Positions 48,534-57,643 are shown, numbered from the stretch's first letter. The stretch: 64,000 nt of DNA from Myxococcales bacterium (GCA_016712525.1 JADJQX010000007.1:2666001-2730000), one strand, 5' to 3'. Notes: generated by a model from the letters alone, not told the origin. A program made the numbers and translations.

Positions 48534-51500
48534 GTGCGAAGCCACCCTCGTCGAGGTCTCCACGGCATGCTCCTCGGCGCGACCTTCGTGGCCTGCGGTC
48601 AGGCGGGCCACGGGACGGTCGCGCCGCCGCGCCCTTCCGCGAGCGATCACGACGCCCCCTCGGCCCGCGTGATCGTGCTGCCCACGACGCACCTCTTCGA
48701 CGACGGCTCTACGAACAAAGCCTGGGTCTCCGCGTTCGAAGCGCACCCGAGCGGCGCACGTGTGTACATGGGGGTGGAGGTGAGCGGCGCGAGGCGCGCG
48801 CGGGCGCTCGGAGTGCTCACGCGGAAGGGCAACGAGCTCTCACCGACTCCGCACTACGTCGCCCTCTCCGACGTCGAGCTCTCGCCGGACGCCTCCGTGG
48901 TCGTGACCGACCTGCGGGCCACGGATCGTCGGCTCTACGTGCTCTGGAACGATCGGGCGGAGGGCCGCCTCACGACGTTCGACCTCGCCGCCGACGGCGC
49001 GGTGCTCGAGGGCTCGAGGCGCGTCGTGCCCCTTGGCGCCCCGTCGAGCGGCCGCCTCGCCCTGACGCCGAGGGTGCTCTACGCGACGACGGCGGTCACT
49101 CCGACGGTGCTCGCGTTCCCCCTCGACGAGAGCGGTCACCCGGGCCCGTCCCCGGCATCCCTCGAGACGGGGTCCGGCAACGCCCTCGCGGTCCACGCCG
49201 CAGACGGCAAGCTCTTCGTCGGGGCAGGCGGCGCGACGCTCGTCACGCTCGAGCTCGACGGGACGAAGGTCGCCTCCACGACGGTCACGAAGCACCGCCC
49301 CGCCTGCGCCGAGAACGTCCCCCTCCCCGCGGCCGAGTGCGCAGCGCAGCCCCTCGCGTTCGTCGGGCACGGCGCGTCCCTCTTTCGCACGTATCCCGGG
49401 CCGCTCGGGGCGCGCGGGCGGGTCCCCCTCGAGCGGCTCGGCGGCGCCGCACCCTCCACGGCGACGTATGGGCTCGCGCTCGACCCGGGCGACGCGATCC
49501 TGTGGACGGCCGAGCCACGCACGGCGAGGACACGCGACGGCAAAGACGTGGTCGTAGGTACGACGATCGTCGCCCGTGACGCGGTCACCCTCGCGACGAA
49601 GGACGTGCCCGGAGCGCGCGTCTCCACGGTGCCGAGCGGCCACGTCGTGGGCGCCATGGCCGTGGCGCGAGACACGAAGACGCTCTTCGCGCTCGCCGAG
49701 TTGCCGATCGACGGCGAGGACTCCCGCGTCGGTGGCGAGGTGCCCGAGAGCGTCGTCGCGCGCTTCACGCTCACGGAGCTCGTCGGGCGAGACGCTCTCC
49801 CCGCCCTTCCTTTCGACGCCACCCTCGCCGACCTCGGCCCGAGCCCTGCGAAGCCCCTCTCCGTCCGCTTCGAGGCGATCGGCAAGACGACACCTTGGAT
49901 CTCGCTCGACGGCTTCCTCACGGGCGTCGGCGCGAAGAGCACCCACGCGCTCGCCCTCCACCTCGCAGGCGGTCCGGAGCCTTCGGGCGACAACACCCTC
50001 GTCGCGAAGTCGCTCACCGACGCGCCGAGGTTCTCCGCGCGGCTCGAGCTCGCGACACGCGACGCGAGCGGCCGGATCACCCCCGCAAAGACCGAGCAAG
50101 ACGGCCCCATCTACGGAAGATCACTTACGTTTTTCGCCCCCGGAGCGAACGTTCGAAGCTTCGATCGCGAAGCCTTCAAGACGTTGACCTCGCTCTCTTC
50201 CGAGTGGGCGAACGACGCCGAGGCCGTGAAGGTGAGGCGAGCGCCCCGCGCCATCCACCTCGGCTGCTACGCGCTGCTCGCGCACGGGGCCACCGCGTTC
50301 GTCGAGAACGTCGCGCGCGCGACCTCGGCCCTCGGGTGCAACGAGATCACGAGCGACTACGCCCAGCTCCTCCCACGGCCTTGGGTCGACGAGCGCTTCC
50401 GCGCGTACGGCATGCCCTTCGTCGGAGCCAAATCGATAAGCCGCTTCGACGCATCGGAGACGTTCTCGGCCAAAGGTCCCGCCCTCGACACGAGCTTCGC
50501 GCGGTCGCTCGTCGCGTCGGAGGAGCCCGGCTCCCTCTTCCATCGCCAAGGCGCCAAGGCGACGCAGCTCCGCACCGTGCTGCTCGACGACGAGCCGAGC
50601 TGGCCTCTCGGCCCGCGCGCCGCGGTGTACGAGGCCGTCGCGCGCGACGCGACCGCCAAGGCGAGGCTCCGGACGTGGGTCGCGCGCGCGAACGAGGCTC
50701 GGGAGGAGACCGGGTTCGCGGTCGGCGCCGAGGCGAGGCTCGCGACGGCCCAAGATCCACGCGGCACCGTCGACGCAAAACGCCGGTACCTCGCGACGGT
50801 CCGCTACCTGAGCGAGACGGTGGCGAGCCGCGCGCTCGACACGAACGACACCCTCGCGGCCACGGTCGCGGCCCTACCCGAGTGCAAGGCCGACGGCGCG
50901 TGCGACTACGTCGCGGGTATCAACTGGAACAACGGGACCGCGCACCGCACGAGCATGCTCGCGTACGAGTCGTACGGGACCGTCGGAAGCTACGATTGGT
51001 TCGCGACGATGCGCGCGCAGGCCGAGCGACCGGGGAGAGCGCTCGGGACGGCCTCGCCGCGGCCCTTCGTCCCTTGGATCGACACCAAATACACCGACAC
51101 CATGGCGCGCCTCGCGACCTTCCGCGCCGACGTGGCGCGCTCGGCCGCCGAGCTCCCTCACGTCCTTCCGGGGAAGCCCCCGTCGCCCTTCACACGCTTC
51201 GGCGTGTACGTCACCGTGGGCGTCGGAGTGCCGATGCGCGACGGCCTCGCGTACAAGGTGCTCGCCGCCGTGTCACGCGGCGCTCGGCACGTGGAGTACT
51301 GGGCGTTCGGGCCGAGCTGGCTCCTCCCCGACGACGGCTTCTCCGAGGCACGTGCATTCTACAAGGAAGTCGCGCGCGCCAGCGAGAAGGTCGCGTTCGC
51401 CGACACGCTGCTCGCCACGGGCACCCGCCCCCGAGGCCGCGTGGCGATCCAGGCCGAAGGCGTGTCGAGCCTATGGTCGAAGGGAGAGGCGGCGCACCTC

Positions 51501-52442
51501 TACGAGCCTGCGTTTTTGCACGGCGCCCTCACCGACGCCGGATATGCCGTCGAGATGGTCGACGACGAGAGCCTGGCGCGCGGGGTCGCCAAGGCGGCGT
51601 TCGACGTCGTGTTCCTCACGCAGGCGCACACGACCACCCGCGCGAGGCGCGCCATCGCCGACTGGGTCACGCGCGACGGGGGAACGCTCGTGGCCCTGCC
51701 CGGCGCCGGCTCGCGGGACGAGGTCGACAGGCCCGTGACCGACCTCGATGCGATCCTCGGCGTGACGAAGCGCGCGGACGGTCAAGGCCGCTTGCCCCCG
51801 GTGGTCCCCGGAACCACGGGCTACACCCTCGCGGGCTCGCTCATGGCCGCGCCCTCTCGCTCGATCCCCGAGGAGGCGGTTTTTCAGCCTCCGTGCGAGC
51901 GCGCGGGCTGCCGCTTGGGCGAGCTCGTCGTGAACGACGCCGAGGTCGTCGCGCGCCTCGGCACCTCGGCGGGCATCACGCGCAAAGCGCACCCTTCGGG
52001 CGGCGTAGCCTACGCGTACGCCTTTTTCCCCGGGCTCCAGCACTGGCTCGCCCTCGAGGGGCGCAGCGTCGCCGCCTTGCCCGAGGTAACCTCGCCCGCC
52101 CCCCGCGTGTGGGCGAGCCTCCCCGCGCAGGACGCCGAGCGACGCAAGCCGAGCGACGCGTTTCGCCACGCACGAACGAGCGTGCCCGGGGTCGAGGCCG
52201 CCGTCGTTCGCTCGGCCAAGGGCGTCGCGATCGTGCTCTTCAACTGGACGGGCCGCCCGCTCCCGCAGGGCTCCATCGACGTCACCCTGTTCGGGCGCGA
52301 CACCTTCGCGCTCGGCTTCCACGGTGACCTCATCCCCCTCACGCCGCGGCGCACGGCCGAGGGCACCACCGTGACCGTGCCGCTCGAGACGGTCGACGTC
52401 GTGCGCCTCTGCCACGGGACCCAGGACCCCGAGTGCCGCTGA
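48534..52442 (+). CDS. Large lipoprotein: beta-propeller-like N-terminal half, glycoside-hydrolase-like C-terminal half
   Basis: 1302 residues. The GTG start is needed for a full signal peptide ending in TFVAC (Cys21). Residues ~45-420 look like a seven-bladed propeller, with repeated V..LALDPGDAILW / VGAMAVARDTKTLFALAE strands. From ~560 on, segments recall a GH42-like TIM barrel and its trimerisation domain: LGCNEITSDYAQLLPRPWVD, GTASPRPFVPWIDTKYTD, GARHVEYWAFGPSWLLPDDG, then FDVVFLTQAHTTTRARRAIADW, DGGTLVALPGAG, and a small beta domain with IVLFNWTGRPL. I cannot identify the catalytic Glu pair with confidence, so activity on a polysaccharide is inference. It probably sits on the cell surface. 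Confidence 0.7.
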   Translation: MRSHPRRGLHGMLLGATFVACGQAGHGTVAPPRPSASDHDAPSARVIVLPTTHLFDDGSTNKAWVSAFEAHPSGARVYMGVEVSGARRARALGVLTRKGNELSPTPHYVALSDVELSPDASVVVTDLRATDRRLYVLWNDRAEGRLTTFDLAADGAVLEGSRRVVPLGAPSSGRLALTPRVLYATTAVTPTVLAFPLDESGHPGPSPASLETGSGNALAVHAADGKLFVGAGGATLVTLELDGTKVASTTVTKHRPACAENVPLPAAECAAQPLAFVGHGASLFRTYPGPLGARGRVPLERLGGAAPSTATYGLALDPGDAILWTAEPRTARTRDGKDVVVGTTIVARDAVTLATKDVPGARVSTVPSGHVVGAMAVARDTKTLFALAELPIDGEDSRVGGEVPESVVARFTLTELVGRDALPALPFDATLADLGPSPAKPLSVRFEAIGKTTPWISLDGFLTGVGAKSTHALALHLAGGPEPSGDNTLVAKSLTDAPRFSARLELATRDASGRITPAKTEQDGPIYGRSLTFFAPGANVRSFDREAFKTLTSLSSEWANDAEAVKVRRAPRAIHLGCYALLAHGATAFVENVARATSALGCNEITSDYAQLLPRPWVDERFRAYGMPFVGAKSISRFDASETFSAKGPALDTSFARSLVASEEPGSLFHRQGAKATQLRTVLLDDEPSWPLGPRAAVYEAVARDATAKARLRTWVARANEAREETGFAVGAEARLATAQDPRGTVDAKRRYLATVRYLSETVASRALDTNDTLAATVAALPECKADGACDYVAGINWNNGTAHRTSMLAYESYGTVGSYDWFATMRAQAERPGRALGTASPRPFVPWIDTKYTDTMARLATFRADVARSAAELPHVLPGKPPSPFTRFGVYVTVGVGVPMRDGLAYKVLAAVSRGARHVEYWAFGPSWLLPDDGFSEARAFYKEVARASEKVAFADTLLATGTRPRGRVAIQAEGVSSLWSKGEAAHLYEPAFLHGALTDAGYAVEMVDDESLARGVAKAAFDVVFLTQAHTTTRARRAIADWVTRDGGTLVALPGAGSRDEVDRPVTDLDAILGVTKRADGQGRLPPVVPGTTGYTLAGSLMAAPSRSIPEEAVFQPPCERAGCRLGELVVNDAEVVARLGTSAGITRKAHPSGGVAYAYAFFPGLQHWLALEGRSVAALPEVTSPAPRVWASLPAQDAERRKPSDAFRHARTSVPGVEAAVVRSAKGVAIVLFNWTGRPLPQGSIDVTLFGRDTFALGFHGDLIPLTPRRTAEGTTVTVPLETVDVVRLCHGTQDPECR

Positions 52443-52470
52443 GCGCTTCGCGCCCGCCTCGGATAACCAT

Positions 52471-52522
52471 CGAAAATCAAAGACAAAAGAAGAGAGCGGC
52501 CCACCCGGAGGAGGAGCCGCTC
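52471..52522 (-). terminator. Rho-independent terminator of metK
   Basis: Read on the minus strand, GAGCGGC (52522-52516) pairs with GCCGCTC (52500-52494), followed by a U-rich tract (TTCTTTTGTCTTTGATTTT). It lies 20 bp after the metK stop. Confidence 0.75.
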
Positions 52523-52541
52523 GCCTCACGAGCCAGGGAGC

Positions 52542-53765
52542 TCAGGCCGACGCGTGCGCCGAGCCTTTGCCCTTCTTGGCGGAGCCGTTCGTCTTCGGCT
52601 TGGGGGCCTTCGGGAGGAGGTCGTCGGCCATCTTGGCGGCGCGCGCGGTGCTCTCCCAGGGGAACTCCTTGCGGCCGAAGTGACCGTAGCCGGCCGTCGG
52701 GAGGTAGATCGGGCGGAGGAGCTTGAGCTCGTCGATGAGCGCCTTCGGGCGCATGTCGAACTTCTCGAGGATGTACTTCTCGAGCTTCTCGTCCTCGACC
52801 TTGCCGGTGCCGAACGTGTTCACGTGGACGCCGACGGGCTTCGCGACACCGATCGCGTACGCGATCTGGACCTCGCACTTGTCGGCGAGGCCCGCCGCGA
52901 CGACGTTCTTCGCGACGTAGCGCGCGTAGTAGCAGGCCGAGCGGTCGACCTTCGACGGGTCTTTGCCCGAGAAGGCGCCGCCGCCGTGGCGACCCATGCC
53001 GCCGTACGTGTCGACGATGATCTTACGGCCCGTGAGGCCGCAGTCGCCCATGGGGCCGCCGACGACGAAGCGACCCGTGGGGTTCACGTGGTACTTGGTC
53101 TTGTTGTCGAGGAGCTTCGCCGGGAGCGTCTTCTTGATGACGAGCTCCATGACGGCCTCTTTGAGGGCCTTGTGCTTGACGCTCTCCGAGTGCTGCGTCG
53201 AGACGACGACCGCGTCGATGCGGACCGGCTTGCCGTTCTCGTACTCGAGCGTGACCTGGGTCTTGCCGTCGGGGCGGAGGAAGTCGACCTTCTTCGACTT
53301 GCGGACCTGGGTGAGCGTGCGGGCGAGCTGGTGCGCGTACGCGATCGGCGCGGGCATGAGCTCGGGCGTCTCGTTGACGGCGAAGCCGAACATGAGGCCC
53401 TGGTCGCCGGCGCCCTGCTCCTTGTGCATGCCCTCGCCCTCGCTGACACCCTGCGAGATGTCGGGGCTCTGCTGCTCGACGGCCGTCAGGATCGCGCAGG
53501 TGTGCGCGTCGAAGCCCATCTCCGAGCTCACGTAGCCGATGTCGGCGACGGTCTTGCGGACGAGCGTCGGGTAGTCGATGCGCGCCGTCGTCGTGATCTC
53601 ACCGGCGAGGACCACCATGCCCGTCTTGGCGAGCGTCTCGCACGCGACGCGAGCCTTCGGGTCTTGCGTGAGGATCGCGTCGAGGACGGCGTCCGAGACG
53701 TGATCGCAAAGCTTGTCCGGGTGCCCCTCGGTGACCGACTCGGAGGTGAACTGATAACGTGTCAT
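52542..53765 (-). CDS. metK: S-adenosylmethionine synthetase
   Basis: 407 residues, slightly longer than the ~384 of E. coli MetK through a Lys/Ala-rich C-terminal tail. The start ATG at 53765 has AGGAGA upstream. Signatures: TSESVTEGHPDKLCDHVSDA, GAGDQGLMFGFAVNET (the GAGDQG hexapeptide), the P-loop-like GGGAFSGKDPSKVDRS and ACYYARYVAKNVV. It makes SAM from methionine and ATP and is essential. A promoter at 54078-54106 and a ~300-nt leader with a compound hairpin precede it. The SAM-dependent methyltransferase gene lies just upstream in the same direction. Confidence 0.97.
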   Translation of the reverse strand: MTRYQFTSESVTEGHPDKLCDHVSDAVLDAILTQDPKARVACETLAKTGMVVLAGEITTTARIDYPTLVRKTVADIGYVSSEMGFDAHTCAILTAVEQQSPDISQGVSEGEGMHKEQGAGDQGLMFGFAVNETPELMPAPIAYAHQLARTLTQVRKSKKVDFLRPDGKTQVTLEYENGKPVRIDAVVVSTQHSESVKHKALKEAVMELVIKKTLPAKLLDNKTKYHVNPTGRFVVGGPMGDCGLTGRKIIVDTYGGMGRHGGGAFSGKDPSKVDRSACYYARYVAKNVVAAGLADKCEVQIAYAIGVAKPVGVHVNTFGTGKVEDEKLEKYILEKFDMRPKALIDELKLLRPIYLPTAGYGHFGRKEFPWESTARAAKMADDLLPKAPKPKTNGSAKKGKGSAHASA

Positions 53766-54003
53766 GGGTTCTCCTGGCTCGGCTCGTTCCGCCCAGCGCG
53801 GGGAGCCTTGTTGGCGCGCTTCGTTGCGCCCCATTCGTCAAGGCCACCGAGATAGCGCCGAAAGCGCACCGCGCAAAGGCGAAAAAGGCACCGAGATCGA
53901 CGATGACCGAGCCGACACCCGCGGCCTCGGCCTCGCTCTCCCCCTCGCGGAGCGGGAGCGCCGTCGCGCGGCGAGGCTCGGATTCGAGCGAGCGCCGGTC
54001 CAA

Positions 54004-54065
54004 GCTCCCTCACGACGGCGGCCCCCCTACACGCCGGCGGGCCGCAGCGTCGCCGGAGAGGGAGC
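54004..54065 (-). promoter_or_regulatory. Compound stem-loop in the metK leader (candidate cis-regulatory RNA)
   Basis: Three stacked stems: GCTCCCT with AGGGAGC (54059-54065 / 54004-54010), CGACG with CGTCG (54048-54052 / 54013-54017) and GCGGCCC with GGGCCGC (54039-54045 / 54018-54024), with small internal loops and a 14-nt apical loop. It starts only a few nt after the predicted transcription start. The remaining 53766-54003 leader has no gene and no other clear element. It does not match the SAM or SAH riboswitch patterns I know. Confidence 0.5.
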
Positions 54066-54077
54066 CCTCACCTCACG

Positions 54078-54106
54078 AATAAACCTCAACAGATACGAGA
54101 TGTTAA
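54078..54106 (-). promoter_or_regulatory. metK promoter
   Basis: On the minus strand, TTAACA (54106-54101), exactly 17 nt, TTTATT (54083-54078): five and four matches to the sigma70 consensus, and AT-rich in contrast to the surroundings. The -35 covers the stop codon of the methyltransferase gene. Transcription would start near 54071. Confidence 0.7.
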
Positions 54107-54954
54107 GGCACGAGGCGCGCCACACCCGGGGCACGCACCGTGCGCTCGCCGAGGACGACCTCGTCGCCCGGGCGCGCGGCGATCGCGATGGTGGCCGGAG
54201 GCTGGAACGTGAGCGGCGCGAGCGGCCCGCCGGACCTGTCGTAGAACCGGGCAGCGACGCGGGCGAGCCGCTCGTCGCCGAGGGTCTCCCAGACGCGGCG
54301 CCAGGTGCACGACTCGCGGAGCGCCGTGACGAAGGCCTCGGCGGTGGCGAACGTGAGCGAGTGACGGATCACCGTGTGGCGCACCATCGACAGCTCGCTC
54401 TCCGAGAACATCTTCGCCATCGACTCGCGGCTCGCGAGAACACGGTGGCTGTGGGTGGCGACCTCGGGCTCGAGCTCGAGGAGCAGCTCGCGCATTTGCT
54501 CGAACGGGTCGTCGATCTCGGCCGGCCCCCACGCGACCACGCCGACCTTGCCGCCCTTCTTGAGGCCCCGCGCCCACGACCGCAAGGTGAGCTCACGCTC
54601 GACGACTTGCCAAAGGCCGAACGCACACACGATGACGTCGTAGGGCCCGTCGGGCACGGCGGCCGCGTCGGCTTGGGCGCACGTCACACGATCCGAGAAC
54701 CCCGCCTTTTCGACCTGTTCGCGGCAGATCTCGACCATGCGCGCGCTCGCGTCCGTCGCCAACACGCGGCCCTCTCGTCCGACCGCGCGGGCCACGGCGA
54801 GCACCTCGTTCCCACCGGGGCCCGAGCTCGTGACGAGCACCCGCGCGCCCTCCGGGATCGAGAGCTCGCGCACCAGATCGAGGTGGTACGGGAGAAATCG
54901 AGGGATCCAGGTTTCGAGGTAGCCGTCCGCCGCGCGGTCCCAAGGTGTGCCCAT
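54103..54954 (-). CDS. Class I SAM-dependent methyltransferase
   Basis: 283 residues. Rossmann methyltransferase: motif I VLVTSSGPGGNEVLAVAR (the usual DxGxGxG is changed to SSGPGG), acidic end of strand 2 in LATDASARMVEI, CAQADAAAVPDG (motif II) and YDVIVCAFGLWQV. The layout suits UbiE/small-molecule methyltransferases. The WDRAADGYLETWIPRF N terminus is also typical of that group. Substrate unknown. It is upstream of metK in the same direction, but metK has its own promoter at the end of this gene. Confidence 0.85.
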   Translation of the reverse strand: MGTPWDRAADGYLETWIPRFLPYHLDLVRELSIPEGARVLVTSSGPGGNEVLAVARAVGREGRVLATDASARMVEICREQVEKAGFSDRVTCAQADAAAVPDGPYDVIVCAFGLWQVVERELTLRSWARGLKKGGKVGVVAWGPAEIDDPFEQMRELLLELEPEVATHSHRVLASRESMAKMFSESELSMVRHTVIRHSLTFATAEAFVTALRESCTWRRVWETLGDERLARVAARFYDRSGGPLAPLTFQPPATIAIAARPGDEVVLGERTVRAPGVARLVP

Positions 54955-55105
54955 GTCGAGGCGCCGAGCCTAGCAGGCCCTCGAAAGCCGACACCCCAGG
55001 TTTTCGTGGAGCCACGCCTCACGCCTCGAGAGGCCATGGGCGCGCGCGCGGATCGTCGGACCTCGTCGTCGGGCCGAAACACTCGGCATGACGGACACTT
55101 GCAGG

Positions 55106-55405
55106 CTACCCGACGGCGACACGAAGCACGACCAAGAGCACCGCGAGGCCCACGCCCACGCCGAGGTAGATGCCGATCGCGGTGGCGTTGGACTTGCCCG
55201 TGGACCCGTTGAAGCCGAAGCCGCACGCGTTGCACACGTGGTGGTTCAAGAGCTTGGGACCGAGCAGCCCCCCCCACCACGTGAAGCCCGGCTTGTGCAC
55301 GTTGGGGCTCTGGCACTGGGGGCACGAAGGGAGACCGTACGGGTTCGGGTACGGGTTCCCCATCGGGGCTTGCGGCGGCGTGTACGGGTTGTGCTGGTGC
55401 GACAT
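55106..55405 (-). CDS. Small zinc-ribbon membrane protein
   Basis: 99 residues, with GGGAGG upstream of the ATG. An N-terminal Pro/Asn/Tyr-rich stretch (NPYTPPQAPMGNPYPNPYG) precedes a zinc-ribbon with CPQC and CNAC knuckles (about residues 28-61), then a single C-terminal TM helix (AIGIYLGVGVGLAVLLVVLR). It is the kind of small anchored zinc-ribbon seen throughout these genomes; function unknown. It lies 42 bp downstream of the kinase gene and is probably co-transcribed with it. Confidence 0.72.
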   Translation of the reverse strand: MSHQHNPYTPPQAPMGNPYPNPYGLPSCPQCQSPNVHKPGFTWWGGLLGPKLLNHHVCNACGFGFNGSTGKSNATAIGIYLGVGVGLAVLLVVLRVAVG

Positions 55406-55447
55406 GGGACCTCCCCTCGAGCAGACGTGGCGGCAAACGAGGCAGCG

Positions 55448-56932
55448 TCAGTGATGACCGATCGCGCCGGCAAAATACGCCGCGCCGACCGCCGCCGCGA
55501 TGACGACCGTCACGACGACGCCGATCGCGGCCCCGCCGACTCCACCCTTTTTCGCGGGCGGTTGGGGTGTAGGTGCGGAGCCCGGCGCCGACACGGGCGC
55601 GACCTGCGCCGCCATGAGCTGCGCTGGAGGGGGCATGGAGACCGGGCGTGGCCCCTGCTGTCCCATGACCTGGGGCACACCGCGGTTCGACGCGTGCGGC
55701 GCGATCTTGGGCTGCGACGGGGCCTCGGGGATGTCGGCGTCCTCGAGGGCCGAGAGGTTGCCGTCGGCGAGGTTCGGCAGAGAGTCGGCGATGGACACGC
55801 TCGGCGTACGCGGGATGTCGCCTCCGAGGTTCAGCTCGTTCGCCCAGTTCGTCGGGTCGACGAACGAGCCCCCGTGGATGGGCTGCGCGCCGGGCTGATT
55901 TTGAGCCTGCACCGCGGGGTCCTCGTCCTCGCGGAGCGAGGTGAACTCGAAGAGGGCCTCTTCGATGAGCTTGTCGATCTTGGAGCCTTGGGGCGCGCGG
56001 ATCCGCTCGCGCTCGCGATCGCGGATGGCGAGCGTCACGATCTCGGCGATGTCGAACGTGCCGACCGCCGCGCCGTTCGCGAAGAGAAAGCGCGTGAGAT
56101 CCTGCCCGAGCTCGCGGGCCGACTGGTAGCGCGCGTGAAGGTCCTTCGCGAGCGCGCGGTTGACGATGCGCTCGAGCTCGCGAGGCACCCGCGGGTTGAT
56201 CTGCGAGACGCTCGGGATGACCGCGTCTTGGACGCGCTTCACGGTCTGGTAGTCGGTCTCGCCGAGGAAGAGGCGCTGCTGCGTGAGCAGCTCCCACAAG
56301 ATGATGCCGACGGCGAAGATGTCGGTGCGAAGATCGACCTCTTGGCCCATGGCGGCCTCGGGGGAGAGGTACGAGAACTTGCCCTTGATGATGCCCGGCT
56401 CGGATTTTTCGAGCTGAGAGCTCGCCTTCGCGAGGCCGAAGTCCACGATCTTGATCTCGCCGTACTTCGTGACGAGCACGTTCGGCGGGGACATGTCGCG
56501 GTGCACGATGTGGAGCGGCTGCCCCGCGTCGTCCTTCATTTCGTGCGCGTACGAGAGACCCTTGCAGATCTCGAGCGCGATGAAGGCCGCGGCGTGCACC
56601 GGGAACTCGCGCCCCTGCTTGCGCATCGACTCGGCGATGGCCTTGAGGTTCGCCCCGTCGACGAACTCCATCACGATGAAGTAGGCCCCGTCGCCCGCGC
56701 CGATGTCGAACACCTGCACGCAGTTCGAGTGCGAGAGCTGCGCCGAGAGGCGCGCCTCGTCGAGGAACATCGAGATGAACTTCTTCTTCTTGCCGAGCTC
56801 CGGGAGGACGCGCTTGATCGCGACCTGCTTCTTGAAGCCCTGGAGCCCCTCGCTCTCCGCCCGGAACACCTCGGCCATGCCGCCCGCTTCGAGCTTCTGG
56901 AGGACGCGGTAGCGCTGCTGAGATTCCGACAT
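55448..56932 (-). CDS. Serine/threonine protein kinase with C-terminal membrane anchor
   Basis: 494 residues from the ATG at 56932 (GGAG five bases upstream; longer in-frame extension rejected). The kinase domain covers ~8-285: Gly-loop EAGGMAEVF, Lys in QVAIKRVLP, catalytic loop HRDMSPPNVLV, DFGLA and YLSPEAAMG. The loop has Ser-Pro where most Ser/Thr kinases have Lys-Pro, a variant I associate with many myxobacterial kinases. A ~180-residue Pro/Ala/Gln-rich region follows, then a terminal TM helix (AAIGVVVTVVIAAAVGAAYF) with almost nothing outside. So it is a tail-anchored cytoplasmic kinase without a periplasmic sensor. Targets unknown. Confidence 0.9.
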   Translation of the reverse strand: MSESQQRYRVLQKLEAGGMAEVFRAESEGLQGFKKQVAIKRVLPELGKKKKFISMFLDEARLSAQLSHSNCVQVFDIGAGDGAYFIVMEFVDGANLKAIAESMRKQGREFPVHAAAFIALEICKGLSYAHEMKDDAGQPLHIVHRDMSPPNVLVTKYGEIKIVDFGLAKASSQLEKSEPGIIKGKFSYLSPEAAMGQEVDLRTDIFAVGIILWELLTQQRLFLGETDYQTVKRVQDAVIPSVSQINPRVPRELERIVNRALAKDLHARYQSARELGQDLTRFLFANGAAVGTFDIAEIVTLAIRDRERERIRAPQGSKIDKLIEEALFEFTSLREDEDPAVQAQNQPGAQPIHGGSFVDPTNWANELNLGGDIPRTPSVSIADSLPNLADGNLSALEDADIPEAPSQPKIAPHASNRGVPQVMGQQGPRPVSMPPPAQLMAAQVAPVSAPGSAPTPQPPAKKGGVGGAAIGVVVTVVIAAAVGAAYFAGAIGHH

Positions 56933-57231
56933 TCTGGCTCCGGGTAAGGGGGAGAAAATCTCCCGCGTGGCCGATCGCGGCACACACACCCCGACTCGCC
57001 GGTCCCACCCGGCACACGAGAGTGCGGTGAGCTCCGAGACGAGAACGACGTTCTCGACCTCGGCTTCGGCGCGCACCTTTTCGGGGCGCTGTCAGGGTGC
57101 CACCAGCGGCCGAGCGAGGTCAAGGGTGGGCTACCCTGGACGAAGCGGGCCCCTGACGCGGGTTTTGCGGTTTTTCGGCCGGCGCACCGGCAAAAAGACG
57201 CTAGGCTCGAGCTTGCCGGGAGGGCGCAGCC
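56933..57231. other. Intergenic region between divergent kinase and mini-lipoprotein genes
   Basis: No gene is visible. Near its right end TTTTT-CG-GCCGG-CGCA-CCGGC-AAAAA forms a dyad (57171-57196) that lacks a downstream T-run on either strand, so it is an operator candidate rather than a terminator. TAGGCT (57202-57207) could be the -10 for the lipoprotein gene at 57232. Confidence 0.4.
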
Positions 57232-57507
57232 ATGAAAAGGCGAGTCATCGGGAAGAAGCTGCTCGTGGCCTCGATCGGAGTCGCGACCATCAGCTACGTG
57301 GCTTGCTCCACGAGCACGACGACCACCGACGCGGGCGCCGACGCCGCGGCCGACGGCCCCGTCACCTCGGGGAACCTCATGCCGCCGCCCCCGGTCGACG
57401 CCTCCGAGGACGTGAAGCCCGACGTCCCCCCGACCTCCGGAAATCTCATGCCTCCTCCGCCCATCGACGCGGGAGACGACGGCGCGAGCGACGCTGGCAC
57501 CGATTGA
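57232..57507 (+). CDS. Mini-lipoprotein with two GNLMPPPP repeats
   Basis: 91 residues, GGGAGG eight bases before the ATG. Signal KKLLVASIGVATISYVAC with lipobox Cys25, then a Thr/Ala/Asp-rich spacer and two copies of TSGNLMPPPP(V/I)DA (about residues 45-58 and 67-80). The acidic tail ends GASDAGTD. The signal and motif are shared with the next gene, so the two are paralogues. The mature peptide is short, low in complexity and has no fold I can predict. The conserved GNLMPPP core suggests a recognition or modification sequence. Not recognised. Confidence 0.75.
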   Translation: MKRRVIGKKLLVASIGVATISYVACSTSTTTTDAGADAAADGPVTSGNLMPPPPVDASEDVKPDVPPTSGNLMPPPPIDAGDDGASDAGTD

Positions 57508-57631
57508 CCTCACGGTCCTCGCCCGCGCAGCGGCTCACCTCGCCCGACAGGTCCGAAGCGCACGTTCCCCCACATCGTCGCCGTATCGGCGGGCGCGCAT
57601 GAAAGGGCGACGACGCGGCCCCGAACGCCGC

Positions 57632-57637
57632 TAGCAT
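57632..57637 (+). promoter_or_regulatory. Candidate -10 box for a leaderless transcript
   Basis: TAGCAT ends 6 nt before the ATG at 57644. The intervening CGGGGA is too close to serve as a normal Shine-Dalgarno. Confidence 0.35.
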
Positions 57638-57643
57638 CGGGGA

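Noticed and set aside
53960..53990. tRNA-like T-arm (CTCGAATCC) on the minus strand in the metK leader
   Set aside because: The flanking stem does not pair and no acceptor or anticodon arm can be drawn.
53766..54102. SAM-I, SAM-II or SAH riboswitch before metK
   Set aside because: I looked for the conserved cores and found none. The region is structured but not a recognisable member of these families.
57171..57196. Terminator in the divergent region upstream of the GNLMPPP genes
   Set aside because: The stem is flanked by T on the left and A on the right, so neither strand has a hairpin followed by a U-tract, and it lies upstream of both genes.
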